Assembly: GCA_965153455.1 (NCBI GenBank)
Contig: OZ234494.1
Coordinates: 7,502,001 to 7,566,000, forward strand
Reading direction: 5' to 3'
DNA: 64,000 bases
Source: Sphagnum compactum
Taxonomy: Eukaryota; Bryophyta; Sphagnopsida; Sphagnales
The notes under the pieces are model-generated. The model was not told the origin of the DNA. It searched no databases and saw only the letters and a list, made by a program, of their open reading frames with translations. Of the stretch, positions 23,850 through 35,750 are shown in pieces (position 1 is the stretch's first letter; each line of letters starts with the position of its first letter). Both the position numbers and the translations under genes were made by a program.

Positions 23850-24640
23850 CTTTTAATCCAGGATTGACGCGCCCCCAAGTTCCTTGTTTGACCCAAAAAG
23901 GGTCCAACTATATTAAAGAGCGGAAGTAGTCGGAACTTGGTGCCGCTCCCAACTTCTAGCACTAAAGGGGGTGAGAGGGGCATGCTGAAAGCTCCGAGAC
24001 TAGACTAGGAAGAGGGACAATGTATTTAGTTACTCGGTCCTACATCAAAACCAACCAACAAGTTGGTTAGTTCACATTCGGAAACACTCTTAGTGTTGGG
24101 ACAAGCCACGGGTAACACGGACTCACTTGACTCACCACGGCCCGGACTCGGGGGAAGCCACCACCTTCCCCCATATAGTATTCTCTACGTTTGCCCACGG
24201 CACTTACATCCGAATGGCTTTTTGTCCCGGGACTCCCAAGGAGGAGTCCTGAAACTGTCCCGGTTTGGACTCCCAAAATTTTGGAAGCTCATAACTCCCA
24301 TTTTCGACCTCTGATTGGGATGAGGTCTGAAGAAAACTTGTAGCTCTCCTCAAGAACTTTCCAACGGTCTGTCGCACTCCACCTGCACACACCGGGATTG
24401 GGTTGATTCCCGACTTTTAGTGGTCGGGAGTCAAACTGCCAGTTTGACTCCCGGCCCTTCTTTTGAACATAACTTGTGCTGCAGATGTTTGAATGGCTCA
24501 TGCAAGGCCATTTTCGACATCTACATTTCAAGACCTTTTCGACGGTATAAAAAACACTTCAATGCAAGGTGTTTTGACCCCTGCAATCAAGCTCTGAGTT
24601 TTTGGAGTCCTTGAGGACTCCAAGTTCCCACTTTTGGGAG
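23850..24640. other. GC-richer, LTR-like block
   Basis: This block is markedly more GC- and CG-rich than its surroundings. It has a possible primer-binding-like motif (TTGGTGCCGCTCCC near 23938), a TGTTGGGAC start-like motif near 24095, and a TATAAAA near 24546. These are features of a retrotransposon LTR or leader, but no matching second LTR, polypurine tract or gag/pol sequence is visible, so the identification is tentative. Confidence 0.3.
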
Positions 24641-25120
24641 TGTGAGTTTCATTTCTCACACTTGCCTCAAAGTGGGGTTGTGAGAAGGATGGAGAATGAT
24701 GGTGCAAGAACCCTTATCTGAATGTGTGGCGATCAATGTTCCATTTGGATCAAAAATCACATGAAATGGACTCACTTTTGCTAGAGGTGAACAAGGCACT
24801 CCAGAGTCAACACTCAAAGTTGAAGGAATTTCATCCAAGTCTATCCAACAATGTATTCCCAAGGTGAATATTATGATACCTAGGGAAAAAATAAAAAAGG
24901 TTCTTATGATAAATTAATTTATCATGAGTGAGATAATCAACGCGATAATGGCCTGCTTTGATGGGAAACTAGAGATTGTGCTTGTTAATCTTACACAAAT
25001 TTTGACCAATATCCTTTATGGGTTGATTTTAATACCCATTTTTTCTATTATTTTTCTCAAGCATGCATGTTCATTTTCATACCGAAATCGTCATCATTGA
25101 CATCCTCATCATCATCCTCC
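24641..25120. other. Spacer, nothing recognised
   Basis: No coding, repeat or RNA feature that I can support. A short run of CATCATTGACATCC-type trinucleotide text is near 25090-25115. Confidence 0.4.
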
Positions 25121-26479
25121 CTAGTAGTAATGGTCGTTTGCGACAATTCCACATAATAGGCCACATCGTGTTGATATATCATTAGATGGTATTTCATCGT
25201 CTATAATTCTCTTCTTTTTAGTCGCACGAGATTGAGAACTCCTTGAGACCAACAAATTACTGTTATTCACTCTCATGCTCACCTTTTTTATAACAAAACT
25301 TGCGAGCAGCCTTCCTCCTGTTTTTCTTCCTTCTTGAAGGAACAAATGTATCATTTTCCCCTAGTTTTTCTTTTACACCCAACCCATGTTGTTCAAGATT
25401 TGCAACCAGGGGTGGACCACAAATTGCAAGGGAACTGGATTTGTATTATACAAAATCGATAGACATTGCAATCTCTTCAACCTTGTCAAACAAGTCCATT
25501 GGAATGAGCTCAAGAACTCGAACCTTTTTCTCTTGCAAATTGCATTGATACTACTTCAAAATCCTAAATGGACAACAAACCTTGAAAGATAGACAGATTT
25601 AAGACACATGAGAATATACCAAGCATAAATTTGTTAATACTCCATTGCCGAAGATACTAAAACATGCCATTCCACCATGCAGAAGTGGCTACATAATGAA
25701 TCGAATGGCGTCGAGGTTGAGTTTGAGCTTATACAACCCCTTCTCTTCTAGAAATGGACAATTCTAGATGGGGATCCATGCTGGAAGATGCCTTGATGCC
25801 AAAATGTCCTCATGTGCAGACTTCCTTCTTGTGAAGGAAAAAGGTAAACGTATACCAAAAGTGGCAAATTCATCCACGAGTTCAACGACGTTGATAAAGG
25901 AAACTTCCAACTTGGAAACCTAATAAAATCCATATTCCATAGAGATGTCATCCATGAAATCTTCTTCCTGAAGTGTCACGACCAAATTGTTAAAAGACTT
26001 TTGGTCACAAATATAGACAATTGTTTTGAAGGTGACCTTCATGGCAAGCAAGTTCGAAAATACACTCTTCTAATCTGTAACAGAATAGATGTCTAGGTCC
26101 TTGCTTAAAGAATTCAAAATCGAGAACACAGCAAATATCCTCTATATTTAATGTTTAGGAAATCAACATTCCTTGAGGAACCGTCCACAACGTCCTTAAA
26201 GCTGTTGAGTTCCAAGAATGGATCCACCCTATAATGCGACTTGAAGTGCATAAGGCCAATCTTTGGGTTTCTGTCTTGAAACCTTGAAATTCATTGGTCA
26301 AAAACCTCATTAAATTCTTCGGAAGGAGGATCCTTAGACGGATTCATACAAATTTGTCCCTTGAAGAAGTCATCGTTTAACGTCTTCTCCATCAACACAA
26401 ACAACACCTTGTTGTATTTATGTTGTAATTTCATTTTTTTCCACATCTCCTCAATGTAAGGATGTGGACTTTGCGCCAT
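25121..26479 (-). pseudogene. Unidentified minus-strand coding remnant
   Basis: Not recognised. Reading leftwards from 26479, the frame begins MAQSPHPYIEEMWKKMKLQH and after a stop continues with FQDRNPKIGLMHFKSHYRVD and LNSFKDVVDGSSRNVDFLN. In neighbouring frames come MKVTFKTIVYICDQKSFNNL, then EYGFY, FATFGIRLPFSFTRRK and HEDILASRHLPAW. The string of protein-like segments, each broken by one stop or frameshift, argues for a decayed gene. It ends in a basic region (RATKKKRIIDDE, near 25200). It lies close to a hAT element but outside its TIRs. Confidence 0.4.
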
Positions 26480-27267
26480 TGGTTGTGGATGTTTAGGAAT
26501 ACCATGATTTCATTTTTAATCACCTTTGTTCCTTGACATTGTAGCAAAACTTCATCATTGTCATGAGGTGCGGGTTACCTCTCATCGCAAGTTGATCCCA
26601 CATCAAAATTTTGTGTGCCTTCAAACCATGTGCAAGCTTCACCATGTGTAACTCCTTTAGTCCCACAAGGCAATTATATGCCGACTTTCCCACAAGTTGT
26701 GGTCTTGAACATAATTTGCCTTACCCATCCAAAATCTTTCTTTGTTCCCACAATAACAAAATTTCCTTCCACTCTTCATAGAACAAGTCCAAAAGCAACA
26801 TGATTGACATACATTCCTTCATTGACCAAATTGCGAACACAGTTGTTAGGGACGCCTTGAAGCTCCACACAAAACCAGTTCAACATGTTAGATCATTTCC
26901 AATAGCTTAAATAAGCATTCAACATGGATTTCTTGCATAAATGATTTGTGAAAATCCATACCTTGTAAGCTTATGTCTTCTTCTTATCTTGTTCGAGTTT
27001 TAGGTTTGGTTGGCCAAATTCAATCCATATTTTTTGTTCGTGTTCAAGATTCTCCCTATTTGAAGGAACCGAATTCTTCAACGTATATGGATTATTGAGG
27101 ACAGATAAGAATTTACAAAGCTTTACAGAATCAGCATTCTAGACGACAACAATACCAAAGGCCTGGAATCCAATTCATATCTACACAATACTTTACTTTT
27201 ACCTTGTACAAAGGTTTTTGTGTAAGGATTTTTGCATATTCTGTATCAATAGAAGGAGGGTCTTGGT
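26480..27267. other. Spacer left of the hAT element
   Basis: Low-complexity AT-rich text. A short open frame at 26615-26803 has no recognisable content. Confidence 0.4.
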
Positions 27268-27633
27268 CAATGTTGGGCAGCTATCATAATTTATGATACC
27301 CATCGGATTTGATTTTCACAAAATATGGTACTTGTCGAATACAATTTTCCCCCAAAAAACAATTTTAATTTCTACACTAAGTAAAGGTATCAACATTTGT
27401 TTTTTAAATTTCTTAACAAGTTATTGTAATGCCGGTTCTCAAAAATATGAGAACAACCAGTTCTCCTTTATCGATTTGCACAAACTGGGTATTATTATTA
27501 GTTTAATTAAAAATCTATTTTTCGATATTAAAATTAAATAACTATTTATTTTATTTTATTTTTAACAATGAAAACACACTAAACAATGTTAGATTTATTT
27601 TTTAAAATAACGATCAATTTATTTATTGAACTT

Positions 27634-30070
27634 TTAAACTTCAACAATTTCATCCTTTTTGAATTCCCCTTCAAATTCCTCTTCTAATTCCATATCCCTT
27701 TCAAGGAATTTTAATAAATTAGATGGAGATTTACATCCTATTTTAAGATGATTAGGTTAATTTTTGTTGACAAAAATCAACTTCTCTAAATTTTCTATTT
27801 GTAAACGACATCTCCTAAGATTAGTAAGAACTCCAGCCAAAGAAAAGATCTTTTTTTGTTTCTATTTGTGATCCAACAATCCCCAAAATCCGTTGAGCTA
27901 AAAATCAAACAATAAGAAACATTGCTTCATGTTTTTGCCACCATTGAAGAGGACATTTGATGTCCTTAGCATCCAATTGATACCTCCTAAAAATCAAAAG
28001 CTCCCTCTTGACAAGTTCTACTAGTTCATTTGTGCTTGTAGTTTGTTCAAATATATCCAAATTGCAATCCTGATCAAAAATATTATGGTTAGCAAAATTC
28101 ATCTATGATCTCACCAAAGGATGCAAATGTCCATAACATTTGACCAACATAGGATATAAGGATTTTCTATCATATTATTCAACAAGAATAGCACCTTGCT
28201 CCCTTCCAACAAATGAAGATACTATACGAAGGCTCTTATAACTAGGGTCTAGCATCAAAGAAATCATACCTAGGGTTTTCCTCTTATCATAAACCTTTAA
28301 GAATGAGAGGAAAAAATCCAACACATTAATAACCTCCCTTCTAATGTAAAAGCCAGCAAAGATAACTCATCATTAACAATTGAATCATCATCCATTAGGT
28401 TTTCAAATGAAGGTAGAACTTGATTTTCTTCCCTAAGTTTCAAACTCATGGAAATGGCAAAGTGTAAAACATCAGTAAGAAGCCAATGTCCATGTGATTG
28501 ATTAAGAACACAGATAAAAACAACTAGGGAAAAATAATCAACAATAGTTTGATAAATTTTTCATGTCAAAGGTGGAGGCACTTGACTAGTGACTTTCACA
28601 GTAGTCTGTTTGTTATAACATAACACAATGGCAAATCAAAATTTTAAAGCTTCTTGAAAAATAATGACTTTACTAGCAAACCTATAAAGAAGCAATAACA
28701 ACTTGATTAATTATCTTATCAAAGTTTTAACCACAAAACTTTAAAGAGTTGAAACAATGAATTTGAAAAACCTACCTTATTTTGACTGGAATGTTTAATT
28801 TTTCTGGGTTGAATTCTAGTTTCAAAACAAGCCTTATTCCATTCCTGTCTGCCCTTCCCAAACTTCTGAGGCCCAGTGATGCATTTTTGCAAATATGTTT
28901 GGGCAGACTTCATATAAGCATATTTCATATTTTTGTAGACTTTTTCCTTTGTAGTGCCATATTGACATGCTTTTGAAAATGCATGTCCAAAACAAGTACC
29001 TTGGAAGCTCTCTTCTATCCCAAGATATTCACAATTTACAACAGACTTTAACGCACCAGTCATTACATTGAAATTAGATCCTTCATCTTTGACATAAACA
29101 ATAATTTTTTTTCCTTAAACCATATTTATCCAACAATTTTGTCAAACTTTTGGCCAAGGCTTGCCTTGTTGTTTCTACTGCTTCAAATAAACCACAATCA
29201 CATGTTTGGGTTGCTAATCACTACTTAAAAAAATTACCAATAATGCGAACACATCATTTGCTCCTTTAGACATCCAAAGGTCGAAGTTCGTTGTTGCAAA
29301 ATAACATTCTACCAATGCAAGAAGAACATATAATTCATTTGTCTTCTCTATTAATCATGGCAATATGTCTTGTGAAAACTGCCTTCTGGAAAGGAAGTTT
29401 AATTTTGGACAAAGATGAAGAATTAAACATTTGAGCCACATACTCTCCACAAATTGGATAGGTAAATAAATCTTGACAATTAACAGACCAAGGTCCTCTA
29501 AAAATTCTTTTTGTGACACGTCCTCTTTTTTTAAGGTATTTTTTATAGAAAAAAACTTAGAGATTCACCTTCCAGATGGATTCGTTCTTTTCTTTGATGG
29601 TTGTCTTTCCTTAATCCTTCTCATAAGATTGTTCATTTTTTCTTCAAACATTTGTGCAATAGAAGAATAATATGCATCTGTTGTTTCTTAAGAGAAGTTA
29701 TTCCATTGGTTTTGTAATAAGAAATCAATCCTTTCCTCACTTGAATTCTTGAATTTATTCTAATTACTGGTTTTTGATAATAGAGTATACAACATATTAT
29801 TTGTCTGTTAATCAAATCAACTTTTGCATCGTCATTTACACAATAAAAACTTTAACATAAAGAAGTTCTACCATGTGGTTTCTAGATTTTTCTTTGAGCA
29901 TGCAATTTTTTAAAATTTCCTTCATTATTTCTTCAATGCCATTTTCTGGATTCCTATTTGTTTATGTTTGGACACATGGATTTTTCTTAGACTTATCTTC
30001 TAAAACTACATCATTCATACATATTTCAATTGTTTATTCCCACTTATCACATTCTCATTTATAGAAGATT
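27634..30070 (-). pseudogene. hAT transposase, degenerate
   Basis: Reading leftwards, family-like segments appear in order: FEEKMNNLIRRIKE, then a GLLIVKIYLPIQFVE block, ATTNFDLWMSKGAND (around the first catalytic Asp), IVYVKDEGSNFNVMTGALKS (second Asp region), FQGTCFGHAFSKACQYGTT, and CITGPQKFGKGRQEWNKACF. At the C-terminus come the dimerisation domain (RELLIFRRYQLDAKD, CPLQWWQKHEAMF) and a frame-shifted QIENLEKLIF block ending at a TAA at 27634. Multiple stops and frameshifts separate the blocks. The whole gene lies inside the element's TIRs. Upstream of 29660 a zinc-finger (BED) region would be expected; only fragments are visible there. Confidence 0.85.
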
Positions 30071-30554
30071 GTTCCATTAATAATTTTCACAAGACTATGT
30101 CCAAAGATAATGCAAAAAATAACTATTCTTCAACAAACTATGCAAAACATCTTGTAAAATTTTTAATCAAAAGAAATAAAAACGAAAACAAAAAAATGCA
30201 TTTACAAGCAAATGTTTAAAGGTTTAAAAAAGACATTTACAAACAATGGAGTCTAAGGTTTAGAAAAATTATCAACAAATCACTCACTTTTGTCTCTCAT
30301 CTCATCATGGAAAAATTCATCATGGGAAAATAAGTTTAGGTTTAAGGGTTTTAGATTTAAATTCAAAGGTTTGATTATAATCCTACACATAAACAAACAA
30401 AACAACAACATATTAAAATTCATAAACTACACTAAAACAAAATTATTCAACTCAAAATAAAAATGACAAACAAAAACAAAAAAAATACAAAACAAAGAAA
30501 AAAAACTTGAAAAATTAGGAAAAACAAAAAAAAATGTTGTTGGATGAAGCTTGT

Positions 30555-31010
30555 TGGTGTTGCTCCAAGCTCCTCCAGCTACATAAGAGAGTGAAGAGGG
30601 AGTACCAACTAACAAGATAGAGCAGCAAGGCATGAGAACGAGCATCAAGGCAACAAAACAACAATATGGGGGGGGGCAGCTAGGAGGTATTTGAAAATGG
30701 TGGACAACAAGGCACGATGGCAGGGCAATGACATGCAATGGCAAGGCATCGACAATAAGGCAACAAGTGTAGCAACAAGGCACGAAAGTGAAAGTAACAA
30801 GTAACAAGGCGCGATAATAGCAAGGTCCGAAAGTAGCGTAGTAAGGTGTGAGAGTAAGGCATGAAGCAACAAGGTGCAAAAGCAAGGTGTGCGAGTAGTG
30901 TAATTAGGTATGGAGTAGTAAGGCGCGATTGCAAGGTGCGAGAGCAATAAAGCGCGACAACAACAAGGCGCAAAAGCAAGCAAGGCATGAGAGCAGTAAG
31001 ACAATGAAAG
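30555..31010. repeat. Degenerate minisatellite inside the hAT element
   Basis: A unit of roughly 17-20 bp related to AGCAACAAGGCGCGAAAG is repeated with many variants over about 450 bp. It lacks homogeneous spacing and creates long but spurious minus-strand open frames rich in Cys, Leu and Ala. Its place near the right terminus is typical of subterminal repeats. Confidence 0.75.
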
Positions 31011-31422
31011 CAAAAACCCAAAAAAAAAAACCAATAATAAAAACATTAACAAAAGAATAATGTTATAAGAAAAAAAAATCACAATAAGGGGAGTCAAAAG
31101 ACAACACCCTTTTATGCATATTTTTAGGGTTTGCAGGAAGGAGTTGTTGCAATGCAGTGGCTCCAACCTAACACTAAGTTTTCAAACAATTAAACCCTAA
31201 GACTCGGACCCAAGTAAAGGGTTAGACCTTACTCGATTGTCAAGTTTTATTTTTTATTTTAAAATTTTAGTTTTCACATTTGGTTCTCATTTATGTGAAA
31301 ATCGATATTTCGATTTTCAATCAAAGCATCATTCAAGGTGATACCCTGAGGGGATCATATCGGGATGCCCGGATGATGCTCGGGTGATGTTCGAGGGTGT
31401 TTGTGATACCCACCCAACACTG

Positions 31423-34085
31423 GTCTTTGTAGAGTGTGATCCTGATCCATTATGTTCGTGCATAATTATTTGTTTTCTTATCCTATGAAACATAATTGAA
31501 TTGCTTAGGATTAGGGAATCAAGGACATACCTTGTTTTTGCCATTGGAAGAAACGTGTTTTGTCTCTAGTTCAGTTGCTATACAATAGTTTTTTAGGCAA
31601 TAGTAAATATCTTCAGCACAATGCTAGTTGAATGTTATTTCCTTAAGTATACAAATTAAAAAGATGTTGAAGAAAATAAAAAGGTTAGGTGATTGACTTT
31701 CATATGATCTATGTTTCAAGGACTTAAGGTTCACAATAGTCTCAACTGTCTTAATTAGAGTATTTGTAGCAAGATGAAACCCTAAGCCTCTAAACCTTTT
31801 TCTAGAAGCGAGTCGACAGAATTGAGCTCTGATTGGTTTTAGGTCAAAAATATTTCCCCTCGCTTCTTTGGGTTCTTTCAAAATGAAATAAACACATGTA
31901 ATGATTCAAAATTGAAAAGCAAGGCCACTGAAATAATGGCAGAGCTGAAATTTGATTACAATTTGCTACAAGTCTAGAATTATATGGATTCTCTATAGCT
32001 CCAAGAAGGATTTTCCAAACTATGAAGAACCTAAAGAGAGCTATACGGCAACGATATTCCAACTTGTAAGAAACTCTTCGTGAATCAGATAACAAGTTGT
32101 AGGAAAACTCTATAGTGAAGAAATTGACCTACAACGATAACTCTGCCATCAAAAGAAATTACAAGTTTTTAAAAGGTTCCTAAACCCAGGAAGCTACAAG
32201 TTCCAAGAGGGTAAAAGAAATTCAAACATGTAAGAAGGTTTTTTCGCATTGTTCCATAATCGCCTCCGTGTTTGCAAGAATATCTTTGCATCGAGCGCCT
32301 CGTTGTGACTCGGTACTTCCTTTAACACTCCCTTCCCTGGTCTAGCTCCTTTGCTTGTTTTCTCTCTTCATAGTAAGAAAAAGAAGAAGGAACTACAAAA
32401 GTTGAATGTAATAAGAAAATGAAAAGAATTAAAATCAAATGAAATGTGACAAGAGATGAAACAAAAACCTAATTTGAATTGTTGAAACGGAAAATGAGAG
32501 AAGAGGTATGAGGAGAATAGTTGTGAGACATAATGGAAAAATGATAGCAAGGGGGAGGATGGGGAAAAAATGGAAGGAATTAAGAGGGGGGCACTACCAT
32601 ACACCACCACCTCTTCATTTGCACCCTGTGCAATTATGAATTTACAATTGACGGCAGCGTTTCCCTATTTTAATACTATTATTAATATGTTAAAGTGACA
32701 ATCTTCCATTTGTGGGTTTAAACATAATTTTAATACATTTATAATTTGGCAGACTACTTATACTTATAAAAATGTTTTGGCAATATGTGAATTTTTTTTT
32801 CCGAAATATAGTGAATTCAGGCCATTTCGCCCATGAAACTAATTTTTTAGTTTAAGTCAAAAATATTTTTGTCATGTCAAATGTTCAAAACATTTCAGTT
32901 GATGGTTTTTTCTTAGGTGTCACCATATTTTCGCTACTTTTTCATACACTAATTCTATTTGAATAATAATTTGAAAAAAATATTCCAAGATAAATGTAAA
33001 AGGAATATTTTGGATTAATCAGAAAAAATATTCTAGAATAATTCAAAAGGAATATTGCATAATAATTTGGAAGGAATCATCCAAAGTTATTGAACATGAA
33101 TTATATTCTAGAATAATTGAGAAAGAATATTTCAAAATAATTTAAAATTAAAAAAAATCAAAGATATTCCAATAAATTTTTGAAATGATAAGTTTATTAA
33201 ATTGAATTACTTTATATTAATATTCGACAGATAATATTCTATTGATTTTGAAGTTTTCAAGATGTTGTTTGAGTTTTTTGTCTTGAATTTATTGATTTTA
33301 GAAGTCTTATGAGACTTATGTCACTCCAAAGTCTTGAAATTTTAAGGGACGAGAGCTTAAAGGTTTAGTGGATGTAGTCTATAGACTATAGTGTAGACCA
33401 CAAGGTTAAATATTGGTCCCTTATAACATAGTTGGTGTTTATTGATTATTGATAACAAAGTGAATGGAGATTGATGTTATAATAACCAAACTAATTATAG
33501 GGTTGATGGGTGGTAAATCTTAATATTTTACCATTGGTTCAATTGTAGTTTCTGTTCTTATACATGTTATTTTCATTTATACAAAATTTGTAATAAAAAT
33601 CCATACATCATCCATAATATTTCAACAACCACATGTCCCATAGCCCAAGTACACACGCAGTTATGAATATGTCATAATTATGCCAGAATTTTACTTTTCA
33701 TTTTGATATGTAAAGAATAATAATAATACTAGAAAAAATACAAAAAAAGAAGATAAAAGATCATGGTTCTATTTTCTCTTGTTTCTACACTCCCACATTG
33801 GTATTCATTCTTGGAGAAGAAAAAAACTCCCACATAAATTTAAATTCCAATTCAATAAATAATTTATTTTACCATGTAACAATTGCATTATTACAAAAGT
33901 GGAGTGTAGTTCATTAACTCAAATCACTATGGGACATTAAAAGTGAAATAAATTCACTGTAATTTAATGATTTCACCTTGGTTAAAGTTTTTTCACTATA
34001 ATATCACCATGTAAACATTGTGTTTCATTACTAGTTGACATAATTCAATATTATAATTTAATATGGTAAATAGGTTTATTTTTAT
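31423..34085. other. Spacer, no supported gene
   Basis: Moderately AT-rich sequence. Open frames at 31624-32095 and 32368-32610 show no recognisable protein. From 32640 the sequence becomes extremely AT-rich with repeated GGAATATT/AATAATT words (32960-33130). Confidence 0.45.
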
Positions 34086-34089
34086 GTTG

Positions 34090-35310
34090 TTGTTTTAAAT
34101 ACCTTATGCTACTTTATGATATACCTTATATTATTTTAGGCTACCTTAGTTCTTATAATTTATACCTTGAGTTATTATAAGTTATTATAGGTTATTATAA
34201 ATTATTATACCCTAAATTATTATCCGTTATTACCTTAAGGTACCCTAGTTAGCTTATTATAAGCTTTTTATTTCAAATTATTTTAAATTAAATTATTCAA
34301 CTAACCTTAGGCTATATTTTATATTATTTTATTTCAAGTTAATATGTTATTTCAAGTTATACTTTAGGTTATTCAAGGTCATTATACTTTATGTTATGAT
34401 AAGTTATTTTATCTTAAGTATAACAATTTAAACTAATGTAAAATAAAATATAATGACCTAAGGTTAAATAAAATAACCAATAATAACTTATGAAAAATAA
34501 TTTAAAATAACCTATAATAAAATAACTACCAATAGCTTATGATAATATACCCTAGGATATCCAATAACAATTTATAATATAATAGCCACCAATAGTCATA
34601 ATATAACCTTGAATAACCAAAAATAACCACCAATAGAATAATCACCAATAACCATTAATAAAATAGTCATTAATAAAATAACCACTAATAGCCAGTAATA
34701 TAATATTCACCAATACTTAGTAATATAGTAACCACTAATAACCACCAATAGCCATTAATAACCTATGGTAATTTAGCCTAAAATAACCACCAATAATCAC
34801 TAATAGAATAACTAGGTTATTTCATCTTAGGCTATTTTCGACTATTGTAAGTTTTTTTTGCTATTCTATATTATTTTTGGCTATTGTAAATTATTTCACT
34901 TTAGGTTATTTACGGTTATTATAAGTGATACCACCAATAATCATTAATAAAATAACCACTAATAGTCACCAATAAAATAGCCATTAAAAATCACTAATAA
35001 AATAACCATTATAGCCAACACTTTAATAGTTATTAATATCCATTAATACAATAACCATTAATAGCCACCATTGGAATAATTACCAATAGCCATTAATAGT
35101 CACTAATGGAAAAACAACCAATAGCCACCAATAGTCCTAAAATAATCGAAAATAACATAAAATAACCAAAAATAACTTAGAATAACTAAAAGTAAACTAA
35201 GGTGAAATAACTAAAAATAGCCAAAAATAATTGAAATAACAGTAAATATCCATAAATAATGTAGGGTGAAATAACTTAAAATAATGAAAAGTAACCTTAA
35301 AATAGCTGAA
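34090..35310. repeat. Strand-switching low-complexity array (GGTTATT / AATAACC words)
   Basis: From about 34120 to 34430 the plus strand is dominated by TTATTATAGGTTATTATAAG-like text. From about 34430 it switches to the complement (AATAACCACCAATAGCCA and variants). It switches back briefly at 34810-34930 and then returns to AATAACC text up to 35310. The array therefore contains large imperfect inverted repeats. The word unit is about 9-18 bp, not strictly periodic. Confidence 0.85.
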
Positions 35311-35615
35311 AATAGCCTAACAAAGGTATTATTATTATATCAGCAAAAATATTATCCATTTATTAAACATTTTCTTTTTCAAACAAATGGTCATTGAAAT
35401 GTTATTGAATAGTGATATTCAAAAAAAATTGTTCAAATGATTTTACACTTTTAAAAAAAAGAACAATTATGTACATTATTGAAAAAACTTTTAAATTAAA
35501 TTTTAATCATTTCATTTAGACAACATCACAATAAGATATGAATTTTCAAAGTTTATGTTTTTGTAATGTTTAAATAAAGTATTTGATAAATAGAATGCAA
35601 TGTAACACATCATCA
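35311..35615. other. AT-rich spacer
   Basis: No feature beyond A and T runs. Confidence 0.4.
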
Positions 35616-35619
35616 CAGC

Positions 35620-35750
35620 AAGTGTCGTGATTTGATGGTAGGGGTGTTTACCTCCATCCTAGAGGTCAAGGGATCAAACCTCACAAATGGTGTGTTTGTG
35701 GTCAATAATGGTAAGTTGACTGAATATTTTTTTATGTAGTTCCCTAAAGT
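35620..35750 (+). mobile_element. tRNA-derived SINE-like module
   Basis: A possible A-box (GATTTGATGGTAGGGG, 35629-35644) is followed about 35 bp later by GAGGTCAAGGGATCAAACC (around 35662-35680), the B-box form GGATCAAACC. This resembles a degraded methionine-type tRNA 3' half, as in plant SINE heads. No poly-A or poly-T tail or target duplication is clear. Confidence 0.45.

Larger units (their letters stand above)
27268..31422 (-). mobile_element. Complete but inactive hAT transposon (about 4.16 kb)
   Basis: The left end CAATGTTGGG (27268) is the near-inverse of the right end CCCAACACTG (ending 31422). Similarity continues inward (GCAGCTATCAT against GTATCAC when inverted). The flanks are GTCTTGGT (27260-27267) and GTCTTTGT (31423-31430), an 8-bp target duplication with one mismatch, as hAT elements make. 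The inside holds a degenerate hAT transposase on the minus strand and a minisatellite near the right end. Element class is secure; activity is excluded by the broken transposase. Confidence 0.85.

Noticed and set aside
24094-24860. TGTTGG...CCAACA as the ends of a solo LTR
   Set aside because: TGTTGGGAC and CCAACAATG occur, but not as clean ends, and no flanking duplication was found.
30427-31166. Long minus-strand open frames (113-173 codons) rich in Cys, Leu and Ala
   Set aside because: They overlap in different frames and follow the minisatellite inside the hAT element. No protein-like conservation pattern is present.
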